In this document: positions 46,708 to 55,779 of the stretch, piece by piece
How the letters are laid out: each line of letters begins with the position of its first letter
Numbering within the stretch: the stretch's first letter is position 1
DNA from: Gordonia sp. SID5947
GTDB lineage: Bacteria > Actinomycetota > Actinomycetes > Mycobacteriales > Mycobacteriaceae
NCBI RefSeq assembly: GCF_009862785.1
Contig: NZ_WWHU01000001.1
Location: 2,232,001-2,296,000 of the forward strand
DNA: 64,000 bases
Direction of reading: 5' to 3'
Translations under genes and position numbers: made by a program
Notes under the pieces: model-generated
The model's input: the letters and a program-made list of their open reading frames with translations, nothing else
Told to the model about the DNA's origin: nothing
Database searches by the model: none

Positions 46708-47420
46708 TTGGCGCGCTTGAGTACCCGGTCAGCGGCCGCCCAGTGTTCGTCGGCCACCCACAGGTTCGCGAACTCCTCCACGGCCTCGCCGGGCTCGACG
46801 CCGCGGATGACCTTCTTGATCGCGGTCGCAGGCGCCGACGCGAGCGACTCGGCGACCGCACGCCACTCCTCGTCGAACCGGGACCGTTCGACGACCTGGT
46901 CGACCAGACCAACCGACATCGCCTCCGTCGCGGACAATTTCCGGCCTGCACCGGCGAGCAGCAGGGCCTGCGACGGCCCGACCAGGGCGGCCAGCCGCTC
47001 GGCCCCTCCCCAGGCAGGCATGATCGCCAGGCTCGACTGATTGAAGCCGATCGTGATGTCGTCGGCCGCGATGCGGATGTCGGCGGCCACCGCGACCTCG
47101 GCACCGCCGCCGAGGGCGTGTCCGTTCAGCGCGGCCACCACGGGACCCGGGAAGGCACTGATGCGGTCACAGATCCGCCGCATCCGCCAGGCCATCGCCC
47201 GCGCCTCGTCGAGGGTGCGGAGCTTTGCCAGTTCCTTGAGGTCGCCTCCGGAGACAAAGACCCGGTCGCCACCGCCGGTGATGGCGAGGGCCTGCGCGCC
47301 GGCGGCCGCGTCGATCGCCTCGTCGAGCTCGTCCATCGTCGACGGCGCGATGGCATTACGCGCCTCGGGTCGATCGATCGTGATCACGGCCAGGCCGTCG
47401 ACTGTCTCCAACTTCACCAT
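46704..47420 (-). CDS. Enoyl-CoA hydratase/isomerase
   Basis: A 238-residue crotonase-fold protein. Oxyanion-hole segments are FVSGGDLKELA and GHALGGGAEVAVAADIRIA. The position of the second catalytic Glu is in MPAWGGAERLAAL. Hydrates or isomerises an enoyl-CoA. First gene of its operon; start at 47420 (MVKLETVDGLAVITIDRPEA) rather than the much longer open frame. Divergent from an acyl-CoA ligase across a region with an inverted repeat. Confidence 0.88.
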   Translation of the reverse strand: MVKLETVDGLAVITIDRPEARNAIAPSTMDELDEAIDAAAGAQALAITGGGDRVFVSGGDLKELAKLRTLDEARAMAWRMRRICDRISAFPGPVVAALNGHALGGGAEVAVAADIRIAADDITIGFNQSSLAIMPAWGGAERLAALVGPSQALLLAGAGRKLSATEAMSVGLVDQVVERSRFDEEWRAVAESLASAPATAIKKVIRGVEPGEAVEEFANLWVADEHWAAADRVLKRAK

Positions 47421-47448
47421 AACCGCTCGCTCTCCGGAAGTGAGATTG

Positions 47449-47478
47449 CTATTCTCGTTTGGAGAGAACAGTATCATC
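47449..47478. promoter_or_regulatory. Candidate operator in divergent promoter
   Basis: CTATTCTC-N7-GAGAACAG (47449-47471), an inverted repeat of 8-bp half-sites with one mismatch. It is followed by TATCATC, so GAGAACAGTATCATC (47464-47478) matches 12 of 15 bases of the palindrome at 49084. Suggests one repressor acting on both promoters. Confidence 0.5.
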
Positions 47479-47543
47479 ATCGAATCCGGGGCCGATGACG
47501 GATGAGTCGGAGGCAGCGTCCCGGTCGAGCGCATGGGGGCCAC

Positions 47544-49085
47544 ATGACCAGGCAGGTACCGACGGAACTCGCCGAGAAGTACGCCGCCAACGGATGGTGG
47601 ACCGACGAGACCCTCGGCGACCTGCTTCGCGACGGCCTCGCCGCGGCACCGGATGCGGGTTTTGTGGTGCACTCGGCGACCCGCCCCTGGTCGGGGACCT
47701 TCCACGACGTCGAGATCGTCGCGCGCCGCCTGGCAGCGGGACTACGTCGACGAGGAGTGGGTCCCGGGGACGTCGTCGCGTTCCAGTTGCCGAACTCGAT
47801 GGAGGCGGCAGCCACGTTCTGGGCATCGGCCTTTCTGGGAGCGGCGGTCGTCCCGATCGTGCATTTCTATGGCCGCAAAGAGGTTTCCTACATTCTCGGC
47901 GAGGTGCGACCGAAAGTGTTCGTCACGCCCGAACGCTTCGGTCGCATCTCCTACGACCTGTCCGTATGCGCGGACGTGCCGATCGTCGGTGTGATCGACA
48001 AGGACTTCGACGAGCTCCTCGACGACGAGCCGCTGGACGAGACACTCGCGGCGGATCCATCCGCCTGCGCACTCATCGCGTTCACCTCCGGGACCACCAC
48101 CAACCCCAAAGGCGTGTTGCACAGCCATCATTCACTCGTCCACGAGACACGCCAGCTCTCCGGGATGTATCCCGACGACCGGGGCAGGCAACTCACCGCC
48201 GCACCGGTCGGACACTTCATCGGCATGATCAACGCGTTCCTCATCCCCGTTCTCGACGGCACCGACGTCAATCTCACCGATGTCTGGGATCCCGGTGAGG
48301 CATTGCGGCTGATGCGAGCCGAGAACGTCACCGTCGGAGGCGGAGCAACCTACTACATGACGAGCCTGCTCGATCATCCCGACTTCTCTGCGGCCCACCT
48401 CCCCCACATGAAGTACGCCGGGCTGGGTGGATCGTCTGTGCCGGCGGCGATCACGAGCCGACTCGCCGGTCTCGGTATCACGGTCTTCCGCTCGTACGGA
48501 AGCACCGAGCACCCGTCGATCACCGGATCACATCCCGGTGCCGCGGAGGACAAACGCCTCTACACCGATGGCCGGCCGCTACCCGGCGTCGAGATCAGAT
48601 TGGACGAGGACGGTGAGATCCTCAGCCGCGGACCGGATCTCTGCATGGGTTACACCGACGAAGAACTGACCGAGCGCATGTTCGACGACGATGGCTGGTA
48701 CCACACCGGAGACATCGGCGTCCTCGATGAGGACGGCTACCTCAGCATCACGGACCGGAAGTCCGACATCATCATCCGGGGCGGCGAGAACATCAGCGCC
48801 CTCGAGGTGGAGGACGCGCTGCTCGGGATGGACGCCGTGGCCGACGTCGTCGTCGTGGCAGTCCCGGACGAACGACTCGGCGAGCGCGCGGCGGCTGTCC
48901 TGCGAGTCCACGCCGATCGGGGCATCCCGACCGTCGAGGACCTCCGTTCACACCTCGCCGCGGTGGGTATGGCCAAGCAGAAATGGCCTGAAGAGGTCCA
49001 CGTCCTCGACGACTTCCCCCGCACGCCGAGCGGCAAGGTCCAGAAATTCAAGATCCGCACGGCATTGCATGATGCACGAATGTGA
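47544..49085 (+). CDS. Acyl-CoA synthetase (AMP-dependent ligase)
   Basis: A 513-residue ANL ligase making an acyl-CoA from an unknown acid. P-loop IAFTSGTTTNPKGVLHSHHS, then YGSTEHPSITG, DDGWYHTGDIGVLDEDGYL, the hinge ITDRKSDIIIRGGENIS and catalytic Lys near the end in RTPSGKVQKFKIR. Start at 47544 (MTRQVPTELAEKYAANGWW) follows GGGGGCC. The N-terminus resembles cyclohexanecarboxylate- or cinnamate-type ligases, so a cyclic acid is plausible. Confidence 0.87.
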   Translation: MTRQVPTELAEKYAANGWWTDETLGDLLRDGLAAAPDAGFVVHSATRPWSGTFHDVEIVARRLAAGLRRRGVGPGDVVAFQLPNSMEAAATFWASAFLGAAVVPIVHFYGRKEVSYILGEVRPKVFVTPERFGRISYDLSVCADVPIVGVIDKDFDELLDDEPLDETLAADPSACALIAFTSGTTTNPKGVLHSHHSLVHETRQLSGMYPDDRGRQLTAAPVGHFIGMINAFLIPVLDGTDVNLTDVWDPGEALRLMRAENVTVGGGATYYMTSLLDHPDFSAAHLPHMKYAGLGGSSVPAAITSRLAGLGITVFRSYGSTEHPSITGSHPGAAEDKRLYTDGRPLPGVEIRLDEDGEILSRGPDLCMGYTDEELTERMFDDDGWYHTGDIGVLDEDGYLSITDRKSDIIIRGGENISALEVEDALLGMDAVADVVVVAVPDERLGERAAAVLRVHADRGIPTVEDLRSHLAAVGMAKQKWPEEVHVLDDFPRTPSGKVQKFKIRTALHDARM

Positions 49086-49098
49086 GAATAGTATTCTC
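49084..49098. promoter_or_regulatory. Perfect 15-bp palindrome, candidate operator
   Basis: GAGAATAGTATTCTC (7-bp arms around G), 24 bp before the amidohydrolase start and overlapping the stop of the ligase gene. Its half-site GAGAAYAG recurs at 47449-47471. Confidence 0.6.
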
Positions 49099-49122
49099 GA
49101 AAGTAACAAAGGAGAGTTTCAC

Positions 49123-50304
49123 ATGTCACCGAGCCAGCTGCCCTACCCGCTGTTCGACGCGGACAACCACCTGTACGAGACCAAGGAGGCGCTCACCAAG
49201 TTCCTGCCCGACAAGTACAAGAAGGCCATCCAGTATGTCGAGGTCGAGGGCCGCACCAAGATCGCCATCCGCGGACAGATCAGCGAGTACATCCCCAACC
49301 CCACCTTTGACGTGGTCGCGCGTCCCGGCGCCATGGAGGACTACTTCAAGAACGGCAACCCCGAGGGCAAGAGCAAGCGCGAGATCTTCGGCAAGCCGAT
49401 CAAATCCGTCCCCGCGTTTCGCGAACCCGCTCCGCGGTTGGAGCTGATGGACGAGCTCAAGATCGATCGCACGCTGATGTTCCCCACCTTGGCCAGCCTC
49501 GTCGAGGAGCGCATGCGTGACAACCCGGAACTGATCCACGCGGTGGTCCACTCGCTGAACCAATGGCTCTACGAGACATGGTCGTTCAACTACAAGGAAC
49601 GGATCTTCACCGTTCCCGTCATCAGTCTGCCCATCGTCGACAAGGCGATCGAAGAACTGGAGTGGTGCGTCGAGCGCGGAGCGAAGGCGATCCTGGTGCG
49701 CCCGGCCCCGGTCCCCGGGTTCAAGGGCCCCCGCTCGTTTGCCCTGCCGGAGTTCGATCCGTTCTGGAAGCGCGTCGTCGAACTCGACGTGCTCGTCACC
49801 CAGCATTCGTCGGACAGCGGCTATGCCCGGTACAACCAGGATTGGGAAGGTAGCAGCGACGAGATGTTGCCGTTCCAGACCAATGCCTTCCGCATGGTCA
49901 GCGAATGGCGACCGATCCAGGACGCGGTCTCCTCCTGGGTGTGCCACGGTGCACTGCTCCGGTTCCCGGAACTGCGGATCGCCGTCATCGAGAACGGCGC
50001 CAGCTGGCTCCCGCACGTGCTGCAGACACTCACCGACGTCTTCAAGAAGGCGCCCGAGGGCTTCGGCATGCAGGATCCGGTGGCCGCCATCAAGAAGAGC
50101 ATTCACGTGAGTCCGTTCTGGGAAGAGGACTTCAGCAAGCTGACCGCGCTGATCGGCGCCGAGCGCGTGCTGTTCGGCTCGGACTATCCGCATCCCGAAG
50201 GTCTCGCCGAGCCGACGACCTACATCAGCCACATCGAGCATCTGCCGTTCGAGGATCAGAAGCTCGTGATGGGCGGCAACATGGCACGGCTCCTCAAGGT
50301 ATGA
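49123..50304 (+). CDS. Amidohydrolase family protein
   Basis: A 393-residue TIM-barrel metal-dependent hydrolase or decarboxylase of the amidohydrolase-2 (ACMSD-like) group. The N-terminal metal motif is FDADNHLYET rather than the usual HxH. Later ligand candidates are VTQHSSDSG, CHGALLRFP and FGSDYPHPEG. Members in actinobacterial catabolic clusters act in decarboxylation or C-C hydrolysis. AAAGGAGAG ribosome-binding site. Its stop overlaps the start of a second ligase gene (ATGA). Confidence 0.87.
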   Translation: MSPSQLPYPLFDADNHLYETKEALTKFLPDKYKKAIQYVEVEGRTKIAIRGQISEYIPNPTFDVVARPGAMEDYFKNGNPEGKSKREIFGKPIKSVPAFREPAPRLELMDELKIDRTLMFPTLASLVEERMRDNPELIHAVVHSLNQWLYETWSFNYKERIFTVPVISLPIVDKAIEELEWCVERGAKAILVRPAPVPGFKGPRSFALPEFDPFWKRVVELDVLVTQHSSDSGYARYNQDWEGSSDEMLPFQTNAFRMVSEWRPIQDAVSSWVCHGALLRFPELRIAVIENGASWLPHVLQTLTDVFKKAPEGFGMQDPVAAIKKSIHVSPFWEEDFSKLTALIGAERVLFGSDYPHPEGLAEPTTYISHIEHLPFEDQKLVMGGNMARLLKV

Positions 50305-51731
50305 CCTGGAAGACCATCCCCGAGATGGTCCTGTCGTCGGCCGACCGCTTCGGCGATGCCGAAGCGGTCGTCGACGGGCACTTGCGCCTCACCTTTCGCG
50401 AGATGGTTCATCGAATCCGCTGTGCCGCCGGCTCATTCGCCGACCTCGGAATTCGCAAGGGCGACCGCGTGGCGATCTGGGCCCCGAATTCCGCCGAATG
50501 GATCATCGCCGTCTTCGGACTGCTCACCGCCGGCGGGACACTCGTCCCGGTCAATACCCGATACAAACGGGATGAGGCCGCCGACATCATCGTGCGCAGC
50601 GGCGCGAAAGCCGTACTGGTGCAGCCGGACTTCCTCGGACTCGACTTCGACGTACCGGCCGGCGTGGAAGTCCTCGACATCAAGGGTGCGTTTCTCTCCA
50701 GCGGTGAACCTTTCGCGGCGGCTGTCGACCCTTCCGACATCGCCGACATCATGTACACCTCCGGCACCACCGGACGCCCGAAGGGCGTCATGATGAACCA
50801 CGAACAGGTGTTGCGTCTGTTCTCGGAGTGGTGCGACCTCGCCGATCTCCGTGAAGGGGATCGGTACCTGATGGTCAATCCGTTCTTCCACATGTTCGGC
50901 TACAAGGCCGGGGTCATCGCCTCGTTCATCCGCGGTGCCACGATCCACCCGGTGCCGGTTCTCGACGTCGATCAGGTGCTCGACATCGTCGAGACCGAGA
51001 AGATCACCATGCTCCCGGGTCCGCCGACGCTGTATCAGTCCCTGCTGTCCGCCAACGACGGTTCGCGAGACCTCTCGTCGTTACGCGCCGCGGTCACCGG
51101 CTCCGCGGACATCCCGGTCGACCTCATCCGTCGAATCCAGCACGAACTCCCGTTCGAGACGATCATGACCGGCTACGGACTCACCGAGGCCGGCACCGTG
51201 ACGGCATCCAGGCCGGGCGACACGTTCGACCAGATCGCCACCACCGTCGGAACCCCCTGCGCAGACATCGACATCCGCATCGGCGACGACGGCGAGGTGC
51301 TCATCCGTGGGTACAACGTGATGCAGGGATACCTCGACGATCCGGACGCGACCGCCGCGGCGATCGACGACGACGGTTGGCTGCACACCGGCGACATCGG
51401 TGAGATCGCCGAGGGAGGGCGCCTGCGGATCGTCGGCCGCATGAAGGACATGTTCATCGTCGGCGGCTTCAACGCCTATCCCGCCGAGATCGAGAGCTAC
51501 CTGCTCGAGCATCCCGCAGTAGAGCAGGTCGCGGTGATAGGTGTTCCCGACGAGCGACTCGGTCAGGTAGGCAAGGCGTTCGTGGTGACCCGCTCGGCGA
51601 TCACCGAGGAGGAACTCGTCTCCTGGAGCCGCGAACGGATGGCCGCCTTCAAGGCGCCGAGGTCGATCTCGTTTCTCGACCGACTGCCTGTCAACGCCAC
51701 CGGCAAGGTGATGAAGTCCGAACTCGGTTGA
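50301..51731 (+). CDS. Acyl-CoA synthetase (FadD3-like ANL ligase)
   Basis: A 476-residue AMP-forming ligase: P-loop MYTSGTTGRPKGVMMNHEQ, GYGLTEAGTVTAS, WLHTGDIGEIAEGGRLRIVG with hinge GRMKDMFIVGGFNAYPAE, and the C-terminal Lys in LPVNATGKVMKSEL. All elements for adenylation and thioesterification are present. Coupled to the amidohydrolase upstream. Resembles ligases that activate ring-bearing acids, such as FadD3 in sterol breakdown; substrate unproven. Confidence 0.88.
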   Translation: MTWKTIPEMVLSSADRFGDAEAVVDGHLRLTFREMVHRIRCAAGSFADLGIRKGDRVAIWAPNSAEWIIAVFGLLTAGGTLVPVNTRYKRDEAADIIVRSGAKAVLVQPDFLGLDFDVPAGVEVLDIKGAFLSSGEPFAAAVDPSDIADIMYTSGTTGRPKGVMMNHEQVLRLFSEWCDLADLREGDRYLMVNPFFHMFGYKAGVIASFIRGATIHPVPVLDVDQVLDIVETEKITMLPGPPTLYQSLLSANDGSRDLSSLRAAVTGSADIPVDLIRRIQHELPFETIMTGYGLTEAGTVTASRPGDTFDQIATTVGTPCADIDIRIGDDGEVLIRGYNVMQGYLDDPDATAAAIDDDGWLHTGDIGEIAEGGRLRIVGRMKDMFIVGGFNAYPAEIESYLLEHPAVEQVAVIGVPDERLGQVGKAFVVTRSAITEEELVSWSRERMAAFKAPRSISFLDRLPVNATGKVMKSELG

Positions 51732-51754
51732 GTCGCAGTGGGGCCGGCGGGCGC

Positions 51755-51909
51755 GGTCTCGATACGCCGCTCACTCCGTTCGCAGCTACTCGACCGACGG
51801 GTCCCCACCGTTCACTCCGTTCGCAGCTACTCGACCGACGGGTCCCCGCCGCTTTCACCCGCCGATCGAGTAGGCCCCGAGCCGCCAGGCGAGGGACCGT
51901 ATCGAGATC
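51755..51909. repeat. Palindromic intergenic repeat element
   Basis: Bounded by GGTCTCGATACG (51755) and its near-perfect complement CGTATCGAGATC (ending 51909). Inside are two 41-bp direct copies starting TCACTCCGTTCGCAGCTACT (51771 and 51812) followed by CGACCGACGGGTCCCC. Elements of this kind are dispersed in Gordonia-type genomes. It lies between converging transcripts and may also end them. Confidence 0.8.
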
Positions 51910-51944
51910 AGGTTGGCCCCCGATCCAACTCCTGACCGCCCGTC

Positions 51945-52184
51945 TCAGCTGACCGAGATCGCCTGTCGTGGGCACGCATTCACGGACGCTTCGACGGCGG
52001 CGCGCAGGTGTTCCGGCGGATGGTCGTCGCATACTGCCAGGTCGTCGTCGCCGACATCGAACACTTCCGGCGCGAGCTGTGCACACAAACCGTGCCCTTC
52101 ACACAGCCCCCTGTCGATTTCCACCCGCAGACCATCGGCGGTCACGGCGCTGCTCCCGCCGCGTTCTTCACGTTCATCGGGCAT
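51945..52184 (-). CDS. Ferredoxin, 3Fe-4S P450-partner type
   Basis: A 79-residue ferredoxin. Cluster ligands are in CEGHGLC (CxxHxxC, so a 3Fe-4S rather than 4Fe-4S centre) and ACPRQAI. Such ferredoxins pass electrons to bacterial P450s; the nearest P450 is 5 kb away on the other strand. GTG at 52145 has a better ribosome-binding site (GGGAG) than the ATG at 52184. Follows the SDR gene by 15 bases. Confidence 0.9.
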   Translation of the reverse strand: MPDEREERGGSSAVTADGLRVEIDRGLCEGHGLCAQLAPEVFDVGDDDLAVCDDHPPEHLRAAVEASVNACPRQAISVS

Positions 52185-52199
52185 CCTTTCGGCTGGCCA

Positions 52200-53036
52200 C
52201 TATTTGAGAAGACTGCCGGCATCCACGGCCAGGGCGAGTCCGGTGACGAAGCGTGACTCATCGGAGGCCAGGAACAGGACAGCATTGCTGATGTCTCGCG
52301 GCTCCACCCAGCCGGTCGGCATCACATGCATCATCTGCGCCACAACCGCGAGATCGTCCGGACCCGGGTTCTCCAGATCCGGACGGAACATCTTCATGGT
52401 GCCTTCATTCATGAACATAGGAGTGTTCACGTTGGTGGGAAGTACCGAGTTCACCCGAATCGACTGTGCCCCCAGTTCGACGGCGAAGCTCCGCATCAGC
52501 CCGATGACACCGTGCTTGGCAGCGATGTAGTGCCCAGTGTTGGGGTACGCCTTCATCCCGCCAACCGAGCTGGTCAGGATCACCGATCCACCACCGGATG
52601 AAAGAAGATGGGGAACAGCAGCTTTCACGGACTTCCACACACCGGACAGGTTGACGTCGATCATGTCCTGCCAGTCCTTCTCGCTGGTCTTGTCGAGCGT
52701 CGCCCCGCCGTTCCCGATACCGGCATTGGCCACGACCACATCCAGGCGTCCGAGCTGCTCCACCCCGTTGTCAACGGCCGTCTTCAGTTGATCGAACTCA
52801 CGAACGTCGACCTCGGACGCGACGATGCGACGGTTCTGCCGTTTTACCAGCTCGACCGTCTCCGCCAGGTCCTCAGGCGTCGAAGCCGCGATCGAGGTGT
52901 CGGCAGTGACCGGCCCACAGATGTCGACCGCGATGATGTCCGCGCCTTCTTCTGCCAACCGCACCGCGTGGCTACGACCTTGCCCCCGCGCGGCACCGGT
53001 GACAAATGCGACTTTGCCCTGCATACGACCAGCCAT
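52200..53036 (-). CDS. Mycofactocin-coupled SDR family oxidoreductase
   Basis: A 278-residue short-chain dehydrogenase: GKVAFVTGAARGQGRSHAVR, EGADIIAVDIC, NAGIGNGG, the catalytic Ser in ILTSSVGG and Tyr/Lys in YIAAKHG. The long insertion after VDIC and the RGQGRSHA sequence are typical of the group whose NAD stays bound and is recycled by the redox cofactor mycofactocin (carveol-dehydrogenase-like). Likely oxidises a secondary or allylic alcohol. Start at 53036 (MAGRMQ). Confidence 0.87.
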   Translation of the reverse strand: MAGRMQGKVAFVTGAARGQGRSHAVRLAEEGADIIAVDICGPVTADTSIAASTPEDLAETVELVKRQNRRIVASEVDVREFDQLKTAVDNGVEQLGRLDVVVANAGIGNGGATLDKTSEKDWQDMIDVNLSGVWKSVKAAVPHLLSSGGGSVILTSSVGGMKAYPNTGHYIAAKHGVIGLMRSFAVELGAQSIRVNSVLPTNVNTPMFMNEGTMKMFRPDLENPGPDDLAVVAQMMHVMPTGWVEPRDISNAVLFLASDESRFVTGLALAVDAGSLLK

Positions 53037-53364
53037 GTGATCTACCAACTTTCAGAAGTTTTTGATGAATGAGTCGAGGCCGCCGTGCGATCGGCGACGT
53101 CGGCCAGAATGCCGACCACTCAGAAGTGAGTGTTACACGTATCACACCCGGTGTCAACGACTCAATTCGCTGAAATAGCCTGATGTACAAGTGTTTTCGG
53201 CTTATCCGAGGGGGTATCAGCGCACGTTCGTAGCCACCGGCCGGCGACCGGGGCGCGCTACCGATTGCCCATGAGCCAAAGCTTCAGGGCGACAGCAAGT
53301 CACGGAGATGTCGAATCCGTCGGCCGCTGCCACAAATCCCAGTCGCATTGGTCCACAACATTTC
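53037..53364. other. Gap between SDR and TetR genes
   Basis: A 328-bp stretch holding the SDR/ferredoxin promoter. Short inverted repeats are seen (CACTCA-GAAG-TGAGTG near 53124 and ACACC-C-GGTGT near 53146), either of which could be an operator for the TetR-type regulator. No gene supported. Confidence 0.45.
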
Positions 53365-54012
53365 TCAGAGGACCTGTGGTGCAGCCACCTGCATCGCCGC
53401 GAGCGTTTCGTCCGACGGCGCATCAGCCAACAGTGCAACCAGACTGTCGAGCAGCTGACTCACGTGCAGAGCGTAGGCCGGCACCGCCTCCCCCAAAGCC
53501 TTGGTTCGGTGGCGGTCCGCACATACGTGCAGGCAGACTGCGGTCGCCTGCTTGATCCGAATCTCGCGCAACTCTTCGGGCACGCCGTCCAGGAGGGCGC
53601 CGACGCGGTCGTAATACGCCTGCTCGGTCTGCTGATTCACTGCAGGCAGCTGCCGGAACGGATGCATACTCCGTCCGAGCTGTTCGATGAACTGCAGGTA
53701 GTAGCAGTTCTCGTCCTCGCCGAGCTCTATCAACGGTAGATGTTGCGCCTCGACGACCGCGCGCAAGTCCTGGAGGTCGGTACGCGCAAACAGCAACGCA
53801 CGACGGCGATCGAGATCATCGACCCGGTTGGCGAGCACCGCCGTCACCAACGCCTCCTTCGACCCGAAGTGGTACTGGACCGCCGACTTGTTGGCCGTTC
53901 CGGCCTCAACTGCTATCTGCCGCAAGGGAACACCGTCGAGCCCGTGACACGCGTACAGCCGCTCCGCGGTCAGCACCAGTCGTTGCTTGGCCGATCGACC
54001 CTCTGTGGACAT
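53365..54012 (-). CDS. TetR family transcriptional regulator
   Basis: A 215-residue regulator: the N-terminal helix-turn-helix (KQRLVLTAERLYACHGLDGV, RQIAVEAGTANKSAVQYHFG) is a clear TetR match, with a divergent C-terminal ligand domain. Flanked by SDR/ferredoxin genes on one side and the CMD-SDR-ALDH-P450-ALDH series on the other, it is the natural local controller of the catabolic region. Promoter region 54013-54085 is divergent with the CMD gene. Confidence 0.9.
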   Translation of the reverse strand: MSTEGRSAKQRLVLTAERLYACHGLDGVPLRQIAVEAGTANKSAVQYHFGSKEALVTAVLANRVDDLDRRRALLFARTDLQDLRAVVEAQHLPLIELGEDENCYYLQFIEQLGRSMHPFRQLPAVNQQTEQAYYDRVGALLDGVPEELREIRIKQATAVCLHVCADRHRTKALGEAVPAYALHVSQLLDSLVALLADAPSDETLAAMQVAAPQVL

Positions 54013-54085
54013 AAATCAATCAAACCATAGACATTCTAGGTCCGTCGACTTAATATTCAGTCACCCGCACTGAGAGGTGGATCAC

Positions 54086-54840
54086 ATGTCACGCACTTCC
54101 ACGGACACCTATAGCATTCGCAGCGCTGCCGCACCAACGTCTCGGACCCCTTTGAACAGGCGAAACATGACTGGCTCCTCGACCAGATCTGGGAACGGCC
54201 GGGCCTGGGCAGACGCGAGCGCCGCTGGGTGACATTGACGTGTGTGGGTGCCGCGGACGCGCAGAAGCCGATCGACGATCAGGTCGACGACGCACTGCGC
54301 AGTGGCGACATCACGATCGACGAGATGCTGGAGTTCGTATTGCACTTCGCCGTCTACAACGGGTGGCCCAAAGCATCACACCTCGAGGGAGTCGTCCGTC
54401 GCTCCTGGGCGACCATCGATCGCGAACGCGGCGGCTCCGGTGCGGTGCCCAAGCCAGAGAACTCCAGTCTCGGCATCAGCGACTGGGACGCTCGAATATT
54501 TCGGGGCACAGAGGAATTCAAATCTGTCAATCTGATTGAGGCGCCCGGACCGGACACCCCCTACATCCACGCAGGAATCCTGAACTTCGTATTCGGCCAC
54601 GTGTGGCAGCGCCCAGCACTGTGCCGCCGTGATCGTCGATTCATCACCGTCGCCTCCGTGGCCGTGTGCGACGCCGTCACACCATTGCATTCGCATACGG
54701 GGTCGGCGCTCGAGTCCGGCGACATCACCAAACCGGAGATGGATGAGGTGGTCCTACAACTCGCGGCCTATGCGGGCTTCGCCAAGGGGGAAGCCTTGCA
54801 TTGCGCCAGCGAGGAAGCCTGGGCGCGGCTCAATCCGTAG
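54086..54840 (+). CDS. Carboxymuconolactone decarboxylase family protein, two domains (frameshifted)
   Basis: A CMD-family protein of about 251 residues with two repeats: DQIWERPGLGRRERRWVTLTCVG with DEMLEFVLHFAVYNGWPKA, and GHVWQRPALCRRDRRFITVASV with DEVVLQLAAYAGFAKGEA. ATG at 54086 has AGGTGG upstream, but its frame stops early; one base missing near 54136-54139 would join it to VSDPFEQAKHDWLLDQIW. Otherwise translation could only start at GTG 54229, losing half of domain one. First gene of the P450/ALDH series. Confidence 0.78.
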
Positions 54841-54912
54841 CCGGCCGTCTCACCATCGGTGAACCATCACGGCCCCTCTCGGCCGTCGACACGAAAGTAG
54901 AAGAGCATCAAC

Positions 54913-55746
54913 ATGTCACAACTCGAGGGACGCGTCGCGTTCATCACCGGAGCGGCACGTGGCCAAGGCCGTGCGCACGCCATTCGTCTCGCCCAGGACG
55001 GCGCGGACATCATCGCTGTGGACATCTGCGAGAACGTGGCATCGATGACGTATCCGAACAGCTCCTCGGAGGATCTCGACGAGACGGTGCGGCTGGTCGA
55101 GAAGGAAGGGCGCCGCATCGTGGCCCGCACTGCGGATGTCCGTGACTTCGCGGCGCTGTCCGCAGCGTTTCAAGAAGGGTTCGACGAGTTCGGCCGCGTC
55201 GACATCATCATCGCGAATGCGGGCATCATCAAGATGGGTCCTGAGGACCCGGACAACTTCCTCGCCGAATGGAACGACGTCATCGACACGAATCTGACCG
55301 GCGTCTTCTACACGATCCGGGCGGCCTTGCCTGCACTGCGCCAGGGCGGGCGCGGCGGTTCGATCGTGATCACGAGTTCATCGGCCGGCATCAAGGCCTC
55401 GGCCTCGATCAACGCAAGCGGCAACGCCTACGCGTCGGCCAAGCGAGGCGTCGTCGCCCTCATGCAGGGTCTGGCGAACTATCTGGCTCCGGAGTGGATT
55501 CGAGTCAATACGATCCACCCGACAGGGGTGGCAAGCGGGATGACGATCAACGAAGCGATGCAGAAATTGATGGCCGAGGCGGCCGCCGGCGGCGCGAACA
55601 CCATCTCCGGCATGCAGAATGCCCTACCGATCCAGATGCTCGAACCCGAGGACGTCGCCGGTGCCGTCTCGTATCTGGTGTCCGACGAGGCGAAGTTCAT
55701 CACCGGCACCCAGTGGGCGCTCGACGCGGGGTTCACGGTGCGATGA
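54913..55746 (+). CDS. Mycofactocin-coupled SDR family oxidoreductase
   Basis: A 277-residue SDR, paralogue of the one at 52200-53036: GRVAFITGAARGQGRAHAIR, DGADIIAVDIC, IIANAGIIKMG, the catalytic Ser in VITSSSAGIKA and Tyr/Lys in AYASAKRG. Same insertion after VDIC as other mycofactocin-coupled enzymes. Probably oxidises an alcohol to the carbonyl that the downstream aldehyde dehydrogenases use. Follows the CMD gene by 72 bp. Confidence 0.88.
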   Translation: MSQLEGRVAFITGAARGQGRAHAIRLAQDGADIIAVDICENVASMTYPNSSSEDLDETVRLVEKEGRRIVARTADVRDFAALSAAFQEGFDEFGRVDIIIANAGIIKMGPEDPDNFLAEWNDVIDTNLTGVFYTIRAALPALRQGGRGGSIVITSSSAGIKASASINASGNAYASAKRGVVALMQGLANYLAPEWIRVNTIHPTGVASGMTINEAMQKLMAEAAAGGANTISGMQNALPIQMLEPEDVAGAVSYLVSDEAKFITGTQWALDAGFTVR

Positions 55747-55749
55747 CAA

Positions 55750-55771
55750 CTGTTCCCTCCCTTGAGAACAG
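55750..55771. promoter_or_regulatory. Inverted repeat before the aldehyde dehydrogenase
   Basis: CTGTTC-N10-GAACAG, its right part reading GAGAACAG as at 47464. Sits between the SDR stop and the ALDH start and overlaps the ribosome-binding region; spacing differs by one base from the 47449 site, so a shared regulator is only a possibility. Confidence 0.3.
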
Positions 55772-55779
55772 AGGCACTC

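Noticed and set aside
53308..53739. Plus-strand frame opposite the TetR gene
   Set aside because: Lies antisense to a clear TetR regulator and has no motif of its own.
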